DNA of 64,000 bases from Cloeon dipterum (GCF_949628265.1 NC_088789.1:22127883-22191882); one strand, 5' to 3'. Counted from the stretch's first letter, positions 26,262 to 43,054 are shown. The notes: generated by a model from the letters alone, not told the origin. Program-made: numbers and translations.

Positions 26262-27778
26262 TCACAGTTTCGCAAAAGCTGGAGGTGGGCTCTTGGTAGC
26301 TTGTGCCATTGCTGCATTGACGAAATCTTCGCTTTGCAGCATTGTCATGTTCCAGTAACGCTGAAAATTCAGTTTAAAAATAAAATTCGAATTTAAAGTT
26401 GATAGGAATCAGCGGGGGCCAGGTTCATGCGACGCGCAGATATGGCGTCCGGTGGAGTATATATATGGCGCGAAAAAACGGTCACGTGAAAATGCGCGAA
26501 AAGAACAAAGTTTTGGTCAATATTGTGACATAATTTGCATAACTTGTACTAATTGTGTCTTTGGATCGTAAAAACAAACTCGTGACACTCGCACGGGAAT
26601 CCAAAGAGAGCTTTTCGTTTCCCACATTAAGACGCCATCTTGGATCTGCGCAGTGGGAACCAATTTTATCGCACATTTGACCCCCGCTGATAGGAATGAG
26701 TCAGTTAATATAGGCTTACAATAAAGTCAAGTCCAGTCTGGGTGCTGTTATTCCTAGCATGCACCAATGTACGTTTCGTCAGCTGCACCGCTACAGGACT
26801 CTTGCTCGCGATGTGCTCTGCCATTTCAAGAGCACCAGCTACCAAACTGTAATTCAATAATATTTATTCAATGTTAAATCGATTAACCAACTCACCTGTC
26901 TCTTGTGTCAAAAACTTTGCTAACCAAACCACAGTCTTTTGCTTCTGTCGGCTCGACCTTCCTGGATGTTAGGCAGAGTTCATTGACAAGACTCTGGTTG
27001 CCTATGGCCCTGGGCAGCCTCTGGAGAGTGCCCATGTCAGCAGCCATCCCGATTTCAGCTTCTTTCACTTGGAACCAGGCATCTGAAGAACACATTCGGA
27101 TGTCAGCAGCGAGGATCAGGTCCAAGGCGCCGCCAATGCAGGCACTGTGGACGGCTGCGATCACTGGTTTTGGACAACGCTCAAGGGCAGTAAAGTGGTC
27201 TTGGTAGTCTTTAAGCATTTGCTCAAGAATTTTGCACTTTCGCGCTACGTCCTCATGCTTTGCTAGCTCTCCACCCAATTGGATCATATCTGGCAGATCG
27301 ATTCCTGATAATTAAAGAGAAATTAAAGGGGTGTAACAGTTTCACGGTAGGAATAGCAAACCAGCTGAAAATATTTTTCCCGCTCCTGTCAACACAATAC
27401 TTCGACAGTCATCTTTTGTTGCTAGGATGTCAAAGCATTTTCCAATTTCACTGTAAATGAAATATATAATTTTTTAAGTTAAATAATCGATAAAAAGAAC
27501 TCACAACCAAATCGCACGGTTCAACGCGTTCAGTTTCTTAGGTCTGTTAAGCTCAACTTGGTACACAAAAGGTTTTGGCATTGTAACGTTGAGTTCTTTA
27601 AATCCTTCCATTGTCGAAGCAAAATTCCTGGTATGCTCTGAAAGTTTTTAAAGTATAATACGGAAAACACATAATTATACTTACTTGCATAGCTCACATA
27701 ATGCAAAAGAACAACAAACTTACTTAGTGTCAAGATCGGCGAATTTTTTAATTGCCTGAGGGTGATGGATGAAAACAT
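26262..27778 (-). CDS. ECH1: ECH1, delta(3,5)-delta(2,4)-dienoyl-CoA isomerase, six exons
   Basis: Isomerises 3,5-dienoyl-CoA to 2,4-dienoyl-CoA during beta-oxidation of unsaturated fatty acids, in mitochondria and peroxisomes (known for the family). Exons, 5' to 3' on the minus strand: 27778-27724, 27637-27505, 27450-27362, 27304-26896, 26846-26720, 26360-26262. All introns are GT-AG and the joined frame is 912 nt (303 residues plus stop; human ECH1 is about 328). Seen in the protein: an N-terminus rich in S, T, L, K and R without acids, like a mitochondrial presequence; crotonase core with CPKPVIAAVH (136-145), oxyanion-hole segment CIGGALD (148-154), QVKE (171-174) and AADMGTLQRLP (180-190). 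The ECH1 catalytic triad is intact by spacing (Asp154, Glu174, Asp182, matching rat Asp176, Glu196, Asp204). The C-terminus is AKL, a PTS1-type signal. The start is the first ATG of exon 1, which continues in frame into the core. Introns are 49-86 bp except the last (359 bp), which holds a MITE. Confidence 0.95.
26410..26689. mobile_element. hAT-type MITE inside ECH1 intron 5
   Basis: A 280-bp non-coding element bounded by perfect 9-bp terminal inverted repeats starting CAGCGGGGG, extended imperfectly (GCCAGG on the left, GTCAAATG on the right). It is flanked by an exact 8-bp direct repeat ATAGGAAT (26402-26409 and 26690-26697). Subterminal inverted copies of GCGCAGAT and GGCGTC lie about 30-65 bp from the ends. 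An 8-bp target duplication and CAGNG ends are hallmarks of the hAT superfamily. No transposase frame is present, so it is non-autonomous. Removing element plus one duplication leaves a 71-bp intron, in line with the other ECH1 introns. Confidence 0.85.
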
Positions 27779-27840
27779 TTTGTCTGCCTGCTAATTCAGC
27801 CAATCACTACCAAATGATTGTGGTTGTTTTTTAATAGCCA
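27779..27840 (-). promoter_or_regulatory. Upstream region of ECH1 with inverted CCAAT-type motif
   Basis: Immediately upstream of the ECH1 ATG on its own strand lies TGATTGGCTG, which contains an inverted CCAAT box (ATTGG), about 25 bp before the start codon. No TATA box is evident. This suits a housekeeping promoter with a short leader, but the transcription start cannot be placed. Confidence 0.3.
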
Positions 27841-33750
<5,910 letters not shown>

Positions 33751-33758
33751 GTTAAATA

Positions 33759-34002
33759 AATAGAGATCTCAGCCGCGAGTTTTAAGGCGGCGGCTGGCGT
33801 GACCGGCTTAGCCGATTTTTTTGCCCGGTGGCGGCTGGCCATTTTCACCGGCGGCTGGCGCGGCTGACAATATTTCAAACGTTAAGTTTGAGGGCCGCAA
33901 GACATTTTTTCTGCTTAATTTTTTTAATTTTTGACCCTTTTTCACGGCGGCTGGCGGCTTCCCACGTGACCCAAAAATTTCCGACTGGCTGAGACCTCTA
34001 GC
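33759..34002. mobile_element. hAT-like MITE with GGCGGCTGGC internal repeats
   Basis: An exact 8-bp direct repeat GTTAAATA flanks the segment (33751-33758 and 34003-34010). Inside it, TAGAGATCTCAGCC on the left pairs with TAGAGGTCTCAGCC read from the right. The body carries four or more copies of GGCGGCTGGC-type sequence between AT-rich spacers, in sharp contrast to the surrounding AT-rich DNA. An 8-bp duplication suits hAT; the outermost two bases of the ends do not match each other, so the exact edge is uncertain by 2 bp. Confidence 0.7.
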
Positions 34003-34679
34003 GTTAAATAATTGTGAAATATTTAACTAAAAAAAATCAAAGTAAATTGCATAAATAAATAAGTACAAAAAATGTTTGCAGTTCTTTTAAACAACATAAC
34101 ACTTCTTGTAACATTTTATTCAAAGCCTCAAGAGTCCCGTGTACAAGCAGACACAATAAGCAAGTGCAAAGAGAGGCACGGAATGCTCACGTAACTCACG
34201 CTGAGACGGATTAATTATGAAAATCAGCTGCCAGTGTTTCTCACGCTCGCCGTGAGTCTGATTATCAACTTATTGAAGCAGGCCGCATCACGACTCGCGG
34301 CCGCAGAGAGTGTGAGTGTGACCCTTCTTTTTTTCTTCACGCTAACTGACTTGCAAATTTCGCGCCCGCCATGTGCACACACTACTTTTGATTTTAACCT
34401 CGCGATTGCTCAATGGACCAGCCAGTCGTCCTGGCAAAAAGCGTCAGGATCTGCATGTGTCGTGCTGGATTTCATTTATAAAATCGAATCGTGCCGTTTC
34501 GATGATTGGCATACAGAACATAATCTAAACCAAGGAATTTAAATTACTCGATATCAGATTAAATTTATACTTTTAAATTGTAACTGTTTGTAAAAATTTG
34601 GATGGACAGCTTAGATTAACACAATTTTTATGTTTAAAGATAATTTGTGCTGCAAAAGCCATGTTGCTAATGCATAAAC

Positions 34680-34895
34680 CAACTTAAATGGCTTAAACTT
34701 AAAGCTATAGCAGTGTATTTTTTGAAGAAAAGTGGCTGCAAAGTTATTATGACTTTCAAATGGTGAGCACTATCTCCCTACTTGAACTCATATTTTATTT
34801 CACAGCAAAGAATTGTCCCAAAAAGTGTCACACGCCGTTGGATAGATCTCGACGAGAGAAATTTTGCCTCAAAGTGAAACACATATTTAAATAAT
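34680..34895 (-). repeat. Repeat family 1, diverged inverted copy D
   Basis: Keeps GTGGCTGCAAAGTTATTATG, CTTTCAAATGGTGAGCACTA, TCTCCCTACTTGAA and CGCCGTTGGATAGATCTCGA. It shares features of both family 1 (CTTTCAAATGG) and family 2 (GAGCACTATCTCC), so it bridges the two. Confidence 0.65.
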
Positions 34896-36869
34896 ACAAA
34901 ATGGAGGCAATAGTTCTATTCAGGGGGCCTTTAAAAATATCTCACTCATTCATTTTTTTTGTTTAAGCCCCACGAACTTTTTCTTCAAAACAAAATATAT
35001 AACTGCAGAATATCTGGCCACTAAAAAGATCGCCTGCGATCTCAAAAACAAAAGAGGATGAGGCGTATAATGCGATTTCGTAAAACTCGTCCTCACTGGA
35101 ACAAATCTCCCTTATAATAAAATGTATATTCCTTGTTTGAGGCAAATTCGAAGGGGGGATATCTCTGCTTCCTAAGCTACATCAGACCATTATTTAAAGT
35201 ACCTCTCTCATTTGCTAATGATAATTGATTGGAAAAATCGTTTTTCGCTACGCCCTTCTGATGAAGCGCAGTGCAAATTTAATTTAATGCACGTCGGTGA
35301 GCCTAAACCCAATGAAGCCAAATTAATGACCATCACTTTTTTATCCGTTGGAAAGTGCGACGGCCTTTCCAATTTACACGCGAGATAAATTTTAATTTAC
35401 CGACTATGTAACGCGTCCACACTTACACGTAATTGCACATAAACTAGCCGAGTCCATAAAGTATCCTTAGCGCGGCGGCCGCGGCGGCGGTAAAGCTCAT
35501 AATTGCCGAAAAGCAGGCCCACGTCCAGCAAGTGCCAAAGTGAATATTATTCTAAGTAATTGGCCAATAAAACGGCAAACTTTCTGTTAAGTCTTTCTCC
35601 ATCGCTAATCAGCCCTTGTTGTTAATTAAAGAGGAGGCCGAAAAATACATTTTCGCATCTGAAATATTGCCAAACGAAGACACAAATTCGGAGAAATAAT
35701 ACCCAGCCGAACAATGGGCCAAGCTTTAATATGCGCAGAGAAATTGCTAATTAGCGGCGACAACGGCCTTGCCAATTAGCCTGGTCGGCGGAGAAAGCAG
35801 TGTGCGTGTGGATGCTGTGCGCGGATGACGCAATCGATTTTTTATTGTTATTATTTTCGCCGGGCACGATCGCATACGGCACGCAGAGCAATAACCCCGA
35901 CCGCCGAACGAGCTGGTCGGTCGGTCGGTCGAATCGGCCACTCGCGAGCGAGCGAGCGCGCGCGCGCGTTTTTTGCGCGGCGCAAACCAAAGGAATGCCA
36001 TTGTCTTACTTTTATTCCCTGCTGCTGCTGCTGCTTCTTTCTTTTATGTATATTACACTCACTAGCTCTTGCAGCTGATTAAAAAAGATACGCGCAGCAT
36101 ATTATTATTCATCGGCAGAGCTCATTATGCGGCTGCACATCTGGCTAGAGGACCAAGCGCGCGGAGAGAAGAGACCGACGCTCAGGTGCACTCCCAGATT
36201 GCGAGCCTTACCGCTCTCTCGCTCGCGCATTTTAAGTGGTGCACTCAATTAGAGCTTCCATGAAATTCAGCTCTCGTGTGTCGGCGGTCACCGGGCATGC
36301 ATGTTCTGCTCCACCTCGAGCGCGAGTGAAATGGCCAGGCCAATAACGTGATGCATCGCTGCACGAGTAATTGGCCTGGATTACAATTGTTTGTAACTGA
36401 CCAGCGCCGAGGAAAAAATTGAGTTGCTGCGCTGAGCGCTGCTGCCGTGAAATCAAAATCTATCACGGCGATCAGCACGCGCAACGCTAACTAGCCTCAA
36501 ACAAGGGAATACAATTTATATGCTCTTTCATTCATCTCTGTCCTGCTAGGAAACTATTCATACTATCAGATGAATTATAAGCCAAATCGATTTTTTGTAG
36601 AAATTCTAACGATGGTTGAGTTCAAGCTCAGCTCAGCAAAATCTAAGATACGCGAATTTTTCCTTAAAAATTAAAAATGGAACTTTAGAGCAAAGTGCGG
36701 GAAATTTAAATTGCACTTCTTGTCCAATTTTGGCTCTAACTAAATTTTAAGAAAATATTTTTGCCCAAATAGGATTAAATATTTTTTTAGAATTATGCAG
36801 CATAAAGATTAATTTTGTCTTGTAATCGTTCTATCATCTTTTAGTTGTTCAAATGAGTTTGCAAATATG
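34896..36869. other. Non-coding region with a long GC-richer block
   Basis: No gene supported. The block at about 35200-36490 has AATTAATT and CAATTA cores, a GC alternation near 35957, a CTGCTG run near 36021 and the GGTC repeat. It ends about 800 bp before the lectin 1 start, so an enhancer role for that gene is possible but unproven. Confidence 0.5.
35915..35930. repeat. GGTC tetranucleotide repeat
   Basis: Four GGTC units, followed within about 20 bp by GAGC and GC alternations. Confidence 0.8.
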
Positions 36870-37260
36870 ATAGGTGACAAAGAACATCTAAAAGTAGATA
36901 ACTAACAAATCTTGTCGAGCGAACTGTGATAAAAATCAGGCACAACAAGATCAATGTTTATTTGAAATAATTAATACGTTATCTCAGCCAAGGTATCAGA
37001 TCAACGTAAACTTTTAGAGACAATTAAATAGCAGTTCTCGATTATAAGAAAAGCATATTCATGCCAAATTTAGCAAACAACTGTGAAAGAAACTGATAAC
37101 AAACCAGTCTCACTAACTCAATGACAATATCTGAATTTTCTCCCTCGTCATCATCTCTAAAGAAAATCGATCCGATAAGAAACTCACACTTTTCATGACA
37201 GAGGAAATTTTAGCTTTGATATAAATTGGAGCTCCAAGTGCCAATGTGTATCAGTTATCT
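36870..37260. promoter_or_regulatory. Cluster of GATA-factor sites upstream of lectin 1
   Basis: Six WGATAR matches lie in about 390 bp before and at the lectin 1 start: 36870-36875, 36898-36903, 36929-36934, 36979-36984 (reverse), 37094-37099 and 37255-37260 (reverse, at the presumed transcription start). GATA factors drive fat-body and haemocyte immune genes in insects (known), so this may be the proximal enhancer. The motif is short and some matches are expected by chance in AT-rich DNA. Confidence 0.4.
37220..37256 (+). promoter_or_regulatory. Core promoter of lectin 1: TATA box plus insect initiator
   Basis: TATAAA at 37220-37225 is followed by TCAGTT at 37251-37256. The A of TCAGT (37253) lies about 33 bp after the start of the TATA box, the usual insect spacing. 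This predicts a transcription start near 37253 and a leader of about 21 nt before the ATG at 37274. Confidence 0.7.
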
Positions 37261-37273
37261 GAAAGACACAAAG

Positions 37274-38583
37274 ATGCTTCTTTCTTGTCTTCTCTCTGCC
37301 ACTCTGCTTGTGCAAGCGGCACTATGTTCCCCTCAAGGAGCCGTAAGTATTCTTTCCAGATTACAGTATTAATACATATTTAAATAAATCTTATTTCCAG
37401 AGAATCGATCCTCCAGCCAAGGAATATCTTAAAGGTAAGGGTGAATTCAGCTGTGCAAAAATTTCAATCAATAAAATATGTTTCCCTTTAGATCTCCGCT
37501 TTACAATTGGAACTTCTGAATACTTATTCCTGACTACCAAGGTTTGTTCTCTAAATTTATTATTTAAATGTAACTCATAGTAAAATCGGCCAATAGACCG
37601 ATTGGTACAAGGCAAAACTCAACTGCAAAGCCCAGGGAATGGAATTGGTCAGCATCGAGTCTGCTGAGGAAAACGCTGGCTTGACTGCACAACTGCGTAA
37701 GTAATATTTTATTATATGAATAACATATTTCACATATATACTTTGATTTCTTACGTCCAGAGGCGTATCCATACGAAGAAGCTTGGACTTCTGGAACGCG
37801 ACTTGGCACACACAACAATTATTACTGGGAATCGACCGGCAACTTCTTCGGTCCATACAAAAACTGGCTAATTCCTCCTGAATTCTATGGGGACGAAGAG
37901 TTTGTGTACCTGCAATCGTACGAAACTGACGGTTCGAGAAAATGGCGAGAGAATTCCGCCAACTACCCGACTAAAATGGCAATTTGTGAACTTCGCCCGC
38001 AAACCTACGACACGTCAATTAAGAGTATGCATATTTAACCGGTAAATATATTTTAATAACGATTAATTTTTCTGACTCGCAGATAAGCCTGGCAGGTTCA
38101 CAATTGAAGATGGATATTACGAAATCTCTTCTATGATGGTACCTTTTCTCTCTCTTTTGTGATCCATTAATTCCAATTAATACTTCAGCTCCCCTGGCAA
38201 CACGCAAAAAATGACTGCCGCTCCAGAGGAATGGACCTGATAAGCATCGAAACGGAAGAGGAAAACGCTGCCCTGATCTTGGCTCTTCGTGAGTTTTTGG
38301 GTAACTGAATTCAGGGCACACTTTAAGCAATTTTAATGGTTCAGAGGAGTATGAAGAGCCGTTCTGGACGTCAGGAAATCGGTACCTCACTCAGGACTAT
38401 TACTGGGAAGCAACTGGCCAACTGATTGAAGGCACGTACACCAACTGGGCCGCAGAGCAGCCATCCATTTATCCCTGTTTGAAAATGAATGCCGACGTCC
38501 TGACGCGCCAGTGGTACACAGAAGAATGCTACATTGAATCGAACCTTGCCCGATATGTTTGCGAGTTTCACCCCCGCAAGTAA
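37274..38583 (+). CDS. Secreted dual-domain C-type lectin (lectin 1), eight exons
   Basis: Exons: 37274-37342, 37401-37434, 37492-37541, 37597-37696, 37761-38024, 38083-38138, 38189-38288, 38345-38583. Joined length is 912 nt, 303 residues; introns are 50-64 bp and GT-AG. Residues 1-18 form a signal peptide, with likely cleavage after ALC. Two C-type lectin domains follow: about 36-172 (WTSG at 93-96) and 174-303 (WTSG at 232-235). Domain 1 has only the outer cysteine pair (C61, C160). Domain 2 has four (C201-C297 and C269-C286). Neither domain has a canonical EPN or QPD sugar motif; domain 2 reads EQPS at 262-265. No membrane segment is seen, so it should be secreted. Insect dual-domain lectins of this kind (immulectin-like) act in pathogen recognition; ligand and calcium dependence are unknown here. 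Exons 3-5 and 6-8 are duplicate modules. Confidence 0.92.
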
Positions 38584-38739
38584 TCAGGATGAACTGTAGC
38601 AAAATATGGAAATTAAAAATAATTTTCCTGCACTTCAAACGTTTAAGGATATTTCACTTCGAATGCCTGCAACCAAATAATCTCATGTACTAAGATATTC
38701 GCCAACGCTCCATTATCATGTCATGTTGTAAAGAGAGAT

Positions 38740-38745
38740 AATAAA
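38740..38745 (+). promoter_or_regulatory. Polyadenylation signal of lectin 1
   Basis: AATAAA about 157 bp downstream of the lectin 1 stop codon, in AT-rich sequence. It is the first canonical hexamer seen after the stop. Confidence 0.5.
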
Positions 38746-41700
38746 TATTTAAGGTTCAATCAATCAAGCAATAACAATTTAATATTTTATTTAAGAAGTT
38801 CCAAAAATCCAAAACAAGATCAATACTAAAAATAAACTGTGTCTAACACAAATTAATGATTAAAAAGAGGAAGGTAATGATTTATTAATATAATAAATAA
38901 ATGAAAAGTTGGTTTATTGCTTGACACATGTCATTTTTCTTGAAGAGAATAATTATGCTTAGATTTTTATTTTTTCATCGTTAATAAACAGATAAACATC
39001 TGCCAGTCTTTTTTCCATTTCGCAAAGCGACAATAAAACAGCGTCCGCGTATAGGATAAGACGGCAGCGGGCGTACGGTGCGCGCAAGGCAATAAATACT
39101 ATCGGAAAAATTAGAAATTTCTCCATGCCCCGTAATTAAAAGCGAAGGTGGCGGCGCGGGTCAGGCGAAATGGCAAATTGCGGTGCTAATCGGCCGTTAC
39201 ATTATGCACCCCGCGCTCGAGAGAGTTAATGATCGATTGGGCCGCTAACTGAGTTTGCCTGCACGGCGACTAATTACACGGCCGCGCCGACCCCTGACCC
39301 CGGGGGCTGCTGTAATTGAGGTAGCCAGCCAGCCAAAGGTGCATTCTCTGCGCTCTCGGCGTGCGCGGCATTTGCATATTTTAATGGAAACAACAAGTTG
39401 GACGCAACCGCTGGGAGTGCCGAAAAAAAATGTCAGAAAATACAAAAAATAAACATACATGAATTTTTATTTGAATCGAAATCATTGTCAGAATTAGCTA
39501 AAACAAAAATGCAACTCGCAGAATTTGCCACAGTTATTATTTTTATTCGACTAATTAATTTAAACCGGTTGTTGATCAGCAGGTTGATTCTTTCCAATCC
39601 AATCGAGCGAGGGAGCCTGAAGAAAGGTGGCCAGGCAGGTCGGGTCAGGTCAGCGCCGTCGGCTCCGCCACTGGGGGCAGCCCCAGCGTAAACAAACACA
39701 CGGCCGATAATTTCGGCAGGAATGCAAACCCATTATTAAAATATGTGCCTGCCTGGCTGCGATGGCATGAACTCTGGCCCGAGTATTGCCGTTTTATGAA
39801 AGGACCTCCAGCTGATCGATTTAATTACATAAATCCGCGCAGCTAGCCGCCGCGCTGCCTCTTCTAATTATATGAAAGTGGAAAAATCCATTTGGCTGCT
39901 GTCTCGATATCCTTCTGAATTAACGTGCACGTGTACTCACAGAAATAATATTCCTCTTCTTGCCCAAGACTTGAATACATACGATTTGTTTGATTTTTTT
40001 TTTTTGAAACCATTCACCAATTATTGAAATATGATGATATTCTAGGGCTGGAAGTTTTAATGCTTAAAAAAGATATTATTACAATTGAAGAGTTATATTT
40101 ATTATTTGTTTTATTATGCATAAAACAACTCATTTTATTGAAGCTAAGCAGTGACTTGTAACATAAAGTGAGAGCAAAAAACTAAACCAAATAATCTAAA
40201 ATAATATAATTTTTTGCTTTACAAAATAATTTTTATTTTAATACATATCAAATCATTGAAATTAAATGCATACTGTAATAATATCAATAATAAATGTATT
40301 TAAAATTAAAATGTAAACAATTACAGCATCATAATATTTATTTTGTGAGTTGGATGAATTGAAATTTTAAAAAATGGTGTTAAAGTTAACTTAAATTGTT
40401 TTTATTACGACCACTTTTAACATAAAAAAATTTGTTTTACAGGTAATTAATTTCAATTTACACGCTCTGATTGTGAGGTGATAGCATACGAAAAATGTGA
40501 AAAAATTAAAATATATATCTTAGGGAAATAATAACAAGCTAACTACCTAAAGAAAATGTGTCAATTAAGTATAAAAAATATGTTCATACAATTTTCATTA
40601 TATTATTGTTGTTAAATATATGCGTCGACTGCATTGATGATCAAAAAGACAAAATTAATTTAGATCTTCAAGTTCTGCATACAATCTAGCGACATTTTAA
40701 CTTTTAATAAGTAACCATTAATAATCTCACAAGATTTAAACGTTGACTAATAGCACAGTTCCATTTCTGGACTCAAATGCGTCATGTCCATCTCGCACGC
40801 ACGCACACATACAATCTTTGAAACCCTTTCACCACGCAGCGACTATGCGGAGAGACCTTTTCTAATTATTCTTCGTCGTTGGAGCGTTCAGCAATTAATC
40901 ATTTGATACATCCGCGTTATGTGTGTGTGCTGTGCGTCTGATTGTCTCTTGGTGTATAGCGTAGGCCGGGGAGTGCATTAATTTTATATATTATATTGTT
41001 TTCTGCTGCTGCTGCATTAGGACGACAACGATCAAGGAAATGGCGACCTGCATTATTGCATCTCGGCCCATTAATAAAAAGCGAAATGTGGCTCAAGTGC
41101 ATGCGCGGTGCGTGCCAGCTGCCTGCGAACAGAGCAAGAAATAAGAAGCAGCCCAGGCGGCTCGCCACAAACAAACACACACACCTGAGAGCACTCACTG
41201 CGCCAGGGATGTGAAAAATAGTCAACTTGAGAAATTTCCGTCCAGATCGAAAGCTGAAAATCAGGAAAAGGCGGATAATATTTTTTGGAATTATGAAAAA
41301 AAATTAATTGAATAATTTTCTTAATATATTCAAGAGGGATGTCAGGGTAGGGGCAATACCCTGTCAGGAGAGGGATCCCAGTAAGAAATTGTTTATCCTT
41401 CAGTATATCCAATAGGTATCCGGGATATCCATGGATATCCGGATGATATACATCTGTACAGCCCGCGGATATCCTCGGATATCGAATTTCTTGAGGGGAT
41501 GTATTTTATTTTAAACTTTTATAGCAACCTGGATAAGTGTAAAAATTGGTATTTTTTAATTTATGCGGTCAAACATTTATTGCAAAATTATTATGAAAGG
41601 GAAATAATGTTCATAATTTAACGTTTTTTACAAATTAATTTTTGACAGCAAATATATTTCAATTCTCTCGCATGGATAGACGGAAAAAATAATTTTTTAG

Positions 41701-42286
41701 TTTGGTTGAAGGAACAGAACTTTATAAATAAATCGAGCTCAAGAATTGAGAATTTGAAATGTAAAAAAGACAACTTGATTACAAGTCCTATTCTTTATAT
41801 TTGCTCGATTTAATTTATTTTGTGACGCGGATATATTATATGATTGGCTGGGTGGCAAAGTGCCACTCAATTTTGATAAATTATTGTTAATATTTTTCTT
41901 GTAGACATGCGTTGTCAAGTTTTCTCTTTTATCTGCAATTTATTGATTCCTGTCATCGGTTTTGCTCTCTTCCTCGTTATTACGACCGTGTTTCACATCC
42001 CCGCGAGCGGTAATAAGTGCCGCACTGGATACACACAATACAAAACAATGACAATGCCTGGCGAGGAGGAATAATGCGCGCGATATCAGAGCAGAGATAA
42101 GCGACCGACCGCGAGCACAATTAGCGGCGGCGAATCTAATTAAAAGCATGTCCTTGATCAAGGATATGTGTGTGTGTGCCGGTCCGATTTAAATAAATTA
42201 CTATTCCGCTCTGCGATGTATGCATATGTTCGGTTTATATTATTTGTTGCCCCGGCCGTCTCTTTCTTTCCTCCTCGCTGTGTGTG
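38746..42286. other. Non-coding region downstream of lectin 1
   Basis: No gene supported. GC-richer blocks lie at about 39000-39930, 40770-41210 and 41820-42280. The interval 39960-40760 is extremely AT-rich with many short A/T repeats. The GGATATCC cluster lies at 41401-41483. Around 41341-41366 is an imperfect hairpin of GTCAGGGTA and TACCCTGTC. Confidence 0.5.
41401..41483. repeat. Cluster of GGATATCC-type palindromes
   Basis: Five GATATC-type units (GGGATATCC, TGGATATCC, CGGATATCC, CGGATATCG and a related GGTATCCG) lie within about 75 bp, flanked by AAGAAATT on the left and its inverse on the right (41385 and about 41486). The cluster can fold on itself; it may be a small foldback element. 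Confidence 0.55.
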
Positions 42287-42851
42287 CCCTGCCAAAAATC
42301 TTCATTAGCAAATATTACCAATGATATTTCAATCATACGCTTCGTTGGAATAATGTTAATAAATGATGAATGAAAAATGATTGCAACACAATGTTGCAGC
42401 AATATTAAAAAAATAATGAAAAACAAATATAAATACTGTTATTATATTAATCTTGTTTCAATATTACACCAATGTTAATCCAATGATATCAGTGCGCATG
42501 CGTGAATGCGTGCGCATCCACGAGCCGCACACTCTGCCACTCTGTCCGCCATTACCGCATCAAGAAACAAACACACCGAACGGCTAACGGCTACGCGCAA
42601 TTTTCGTGTTCTTCGTTTTACGAGTCGTTCGTCTGCCCTCTGAGTTTAAAATATACCCCCTGTAAGGACCCTTGAAGTTATCAACACACGCATTGTTCAG
42701 CAGATATTACAGGTAATGAGAATTATACGTTTTTTACTTTTGTTTACATTCCAATTCGCGCAGTTACAAATTTTTAATGCTGCAAAACAGCGAGAAAATG
42801 AGCCACGGCTTTGATGGTACGTCGAGTTTTGATGCATTTTTTCGTTGACAG

Positions 42852-43054
42852 GCCGGGCGAGGATGGCTTTGACCTTGTGGAGCAGACGAGCAGACGATGA
42901 ACGAGCTGAAGAGGGACATAAGGACATGCGCGGCTGGACAAGAAGATGGCGAAGTTCGTCGGCTTTGCGTCGGGCCGCTTTTTCACGTCGCCGCCCTATG
43001 TCCAAGGACATCCACGACCCGCGCCAGTTTATCTCGTGGACGTTCTCATCATGA
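42852..43054 (+). other. Possible spliced transcript with a 63-residue reading frame
   Basis: A plausible donor (ACAG followed by GTAATG, intron from 42713) and a pyrimidine-rich acceptor (CGTTGACAG ending at 42851) would define a 139-bp intron. Exon 2 then has its first ATG at 42863 in good context (GAGGATGG), open for 63 codons to 43054; the product is very basic and arginine-rich and I do not recognise it. Upstream (42490-42520) are GCGCATGCG-type palindromes like NRF1/Ewg sites in housekeeping promoters. It lies inside the candidate 2.3-kb element. It could be a non-coding RNA or chance. Confidence 0.2.

Noticed and set aside
26905..27207. 100-codon plus-strand frame opposite ECH1 exon 4
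   Set aside because: It is the antisense shadow of the conserved ECH1 coding exon.
27530..27778. 82-codon frame at the ECH1 5' end
   Set aside because: It reads through intron 1 (86 bp) and out of frame into exon 2; the spliced model restores the ECH1 protein.
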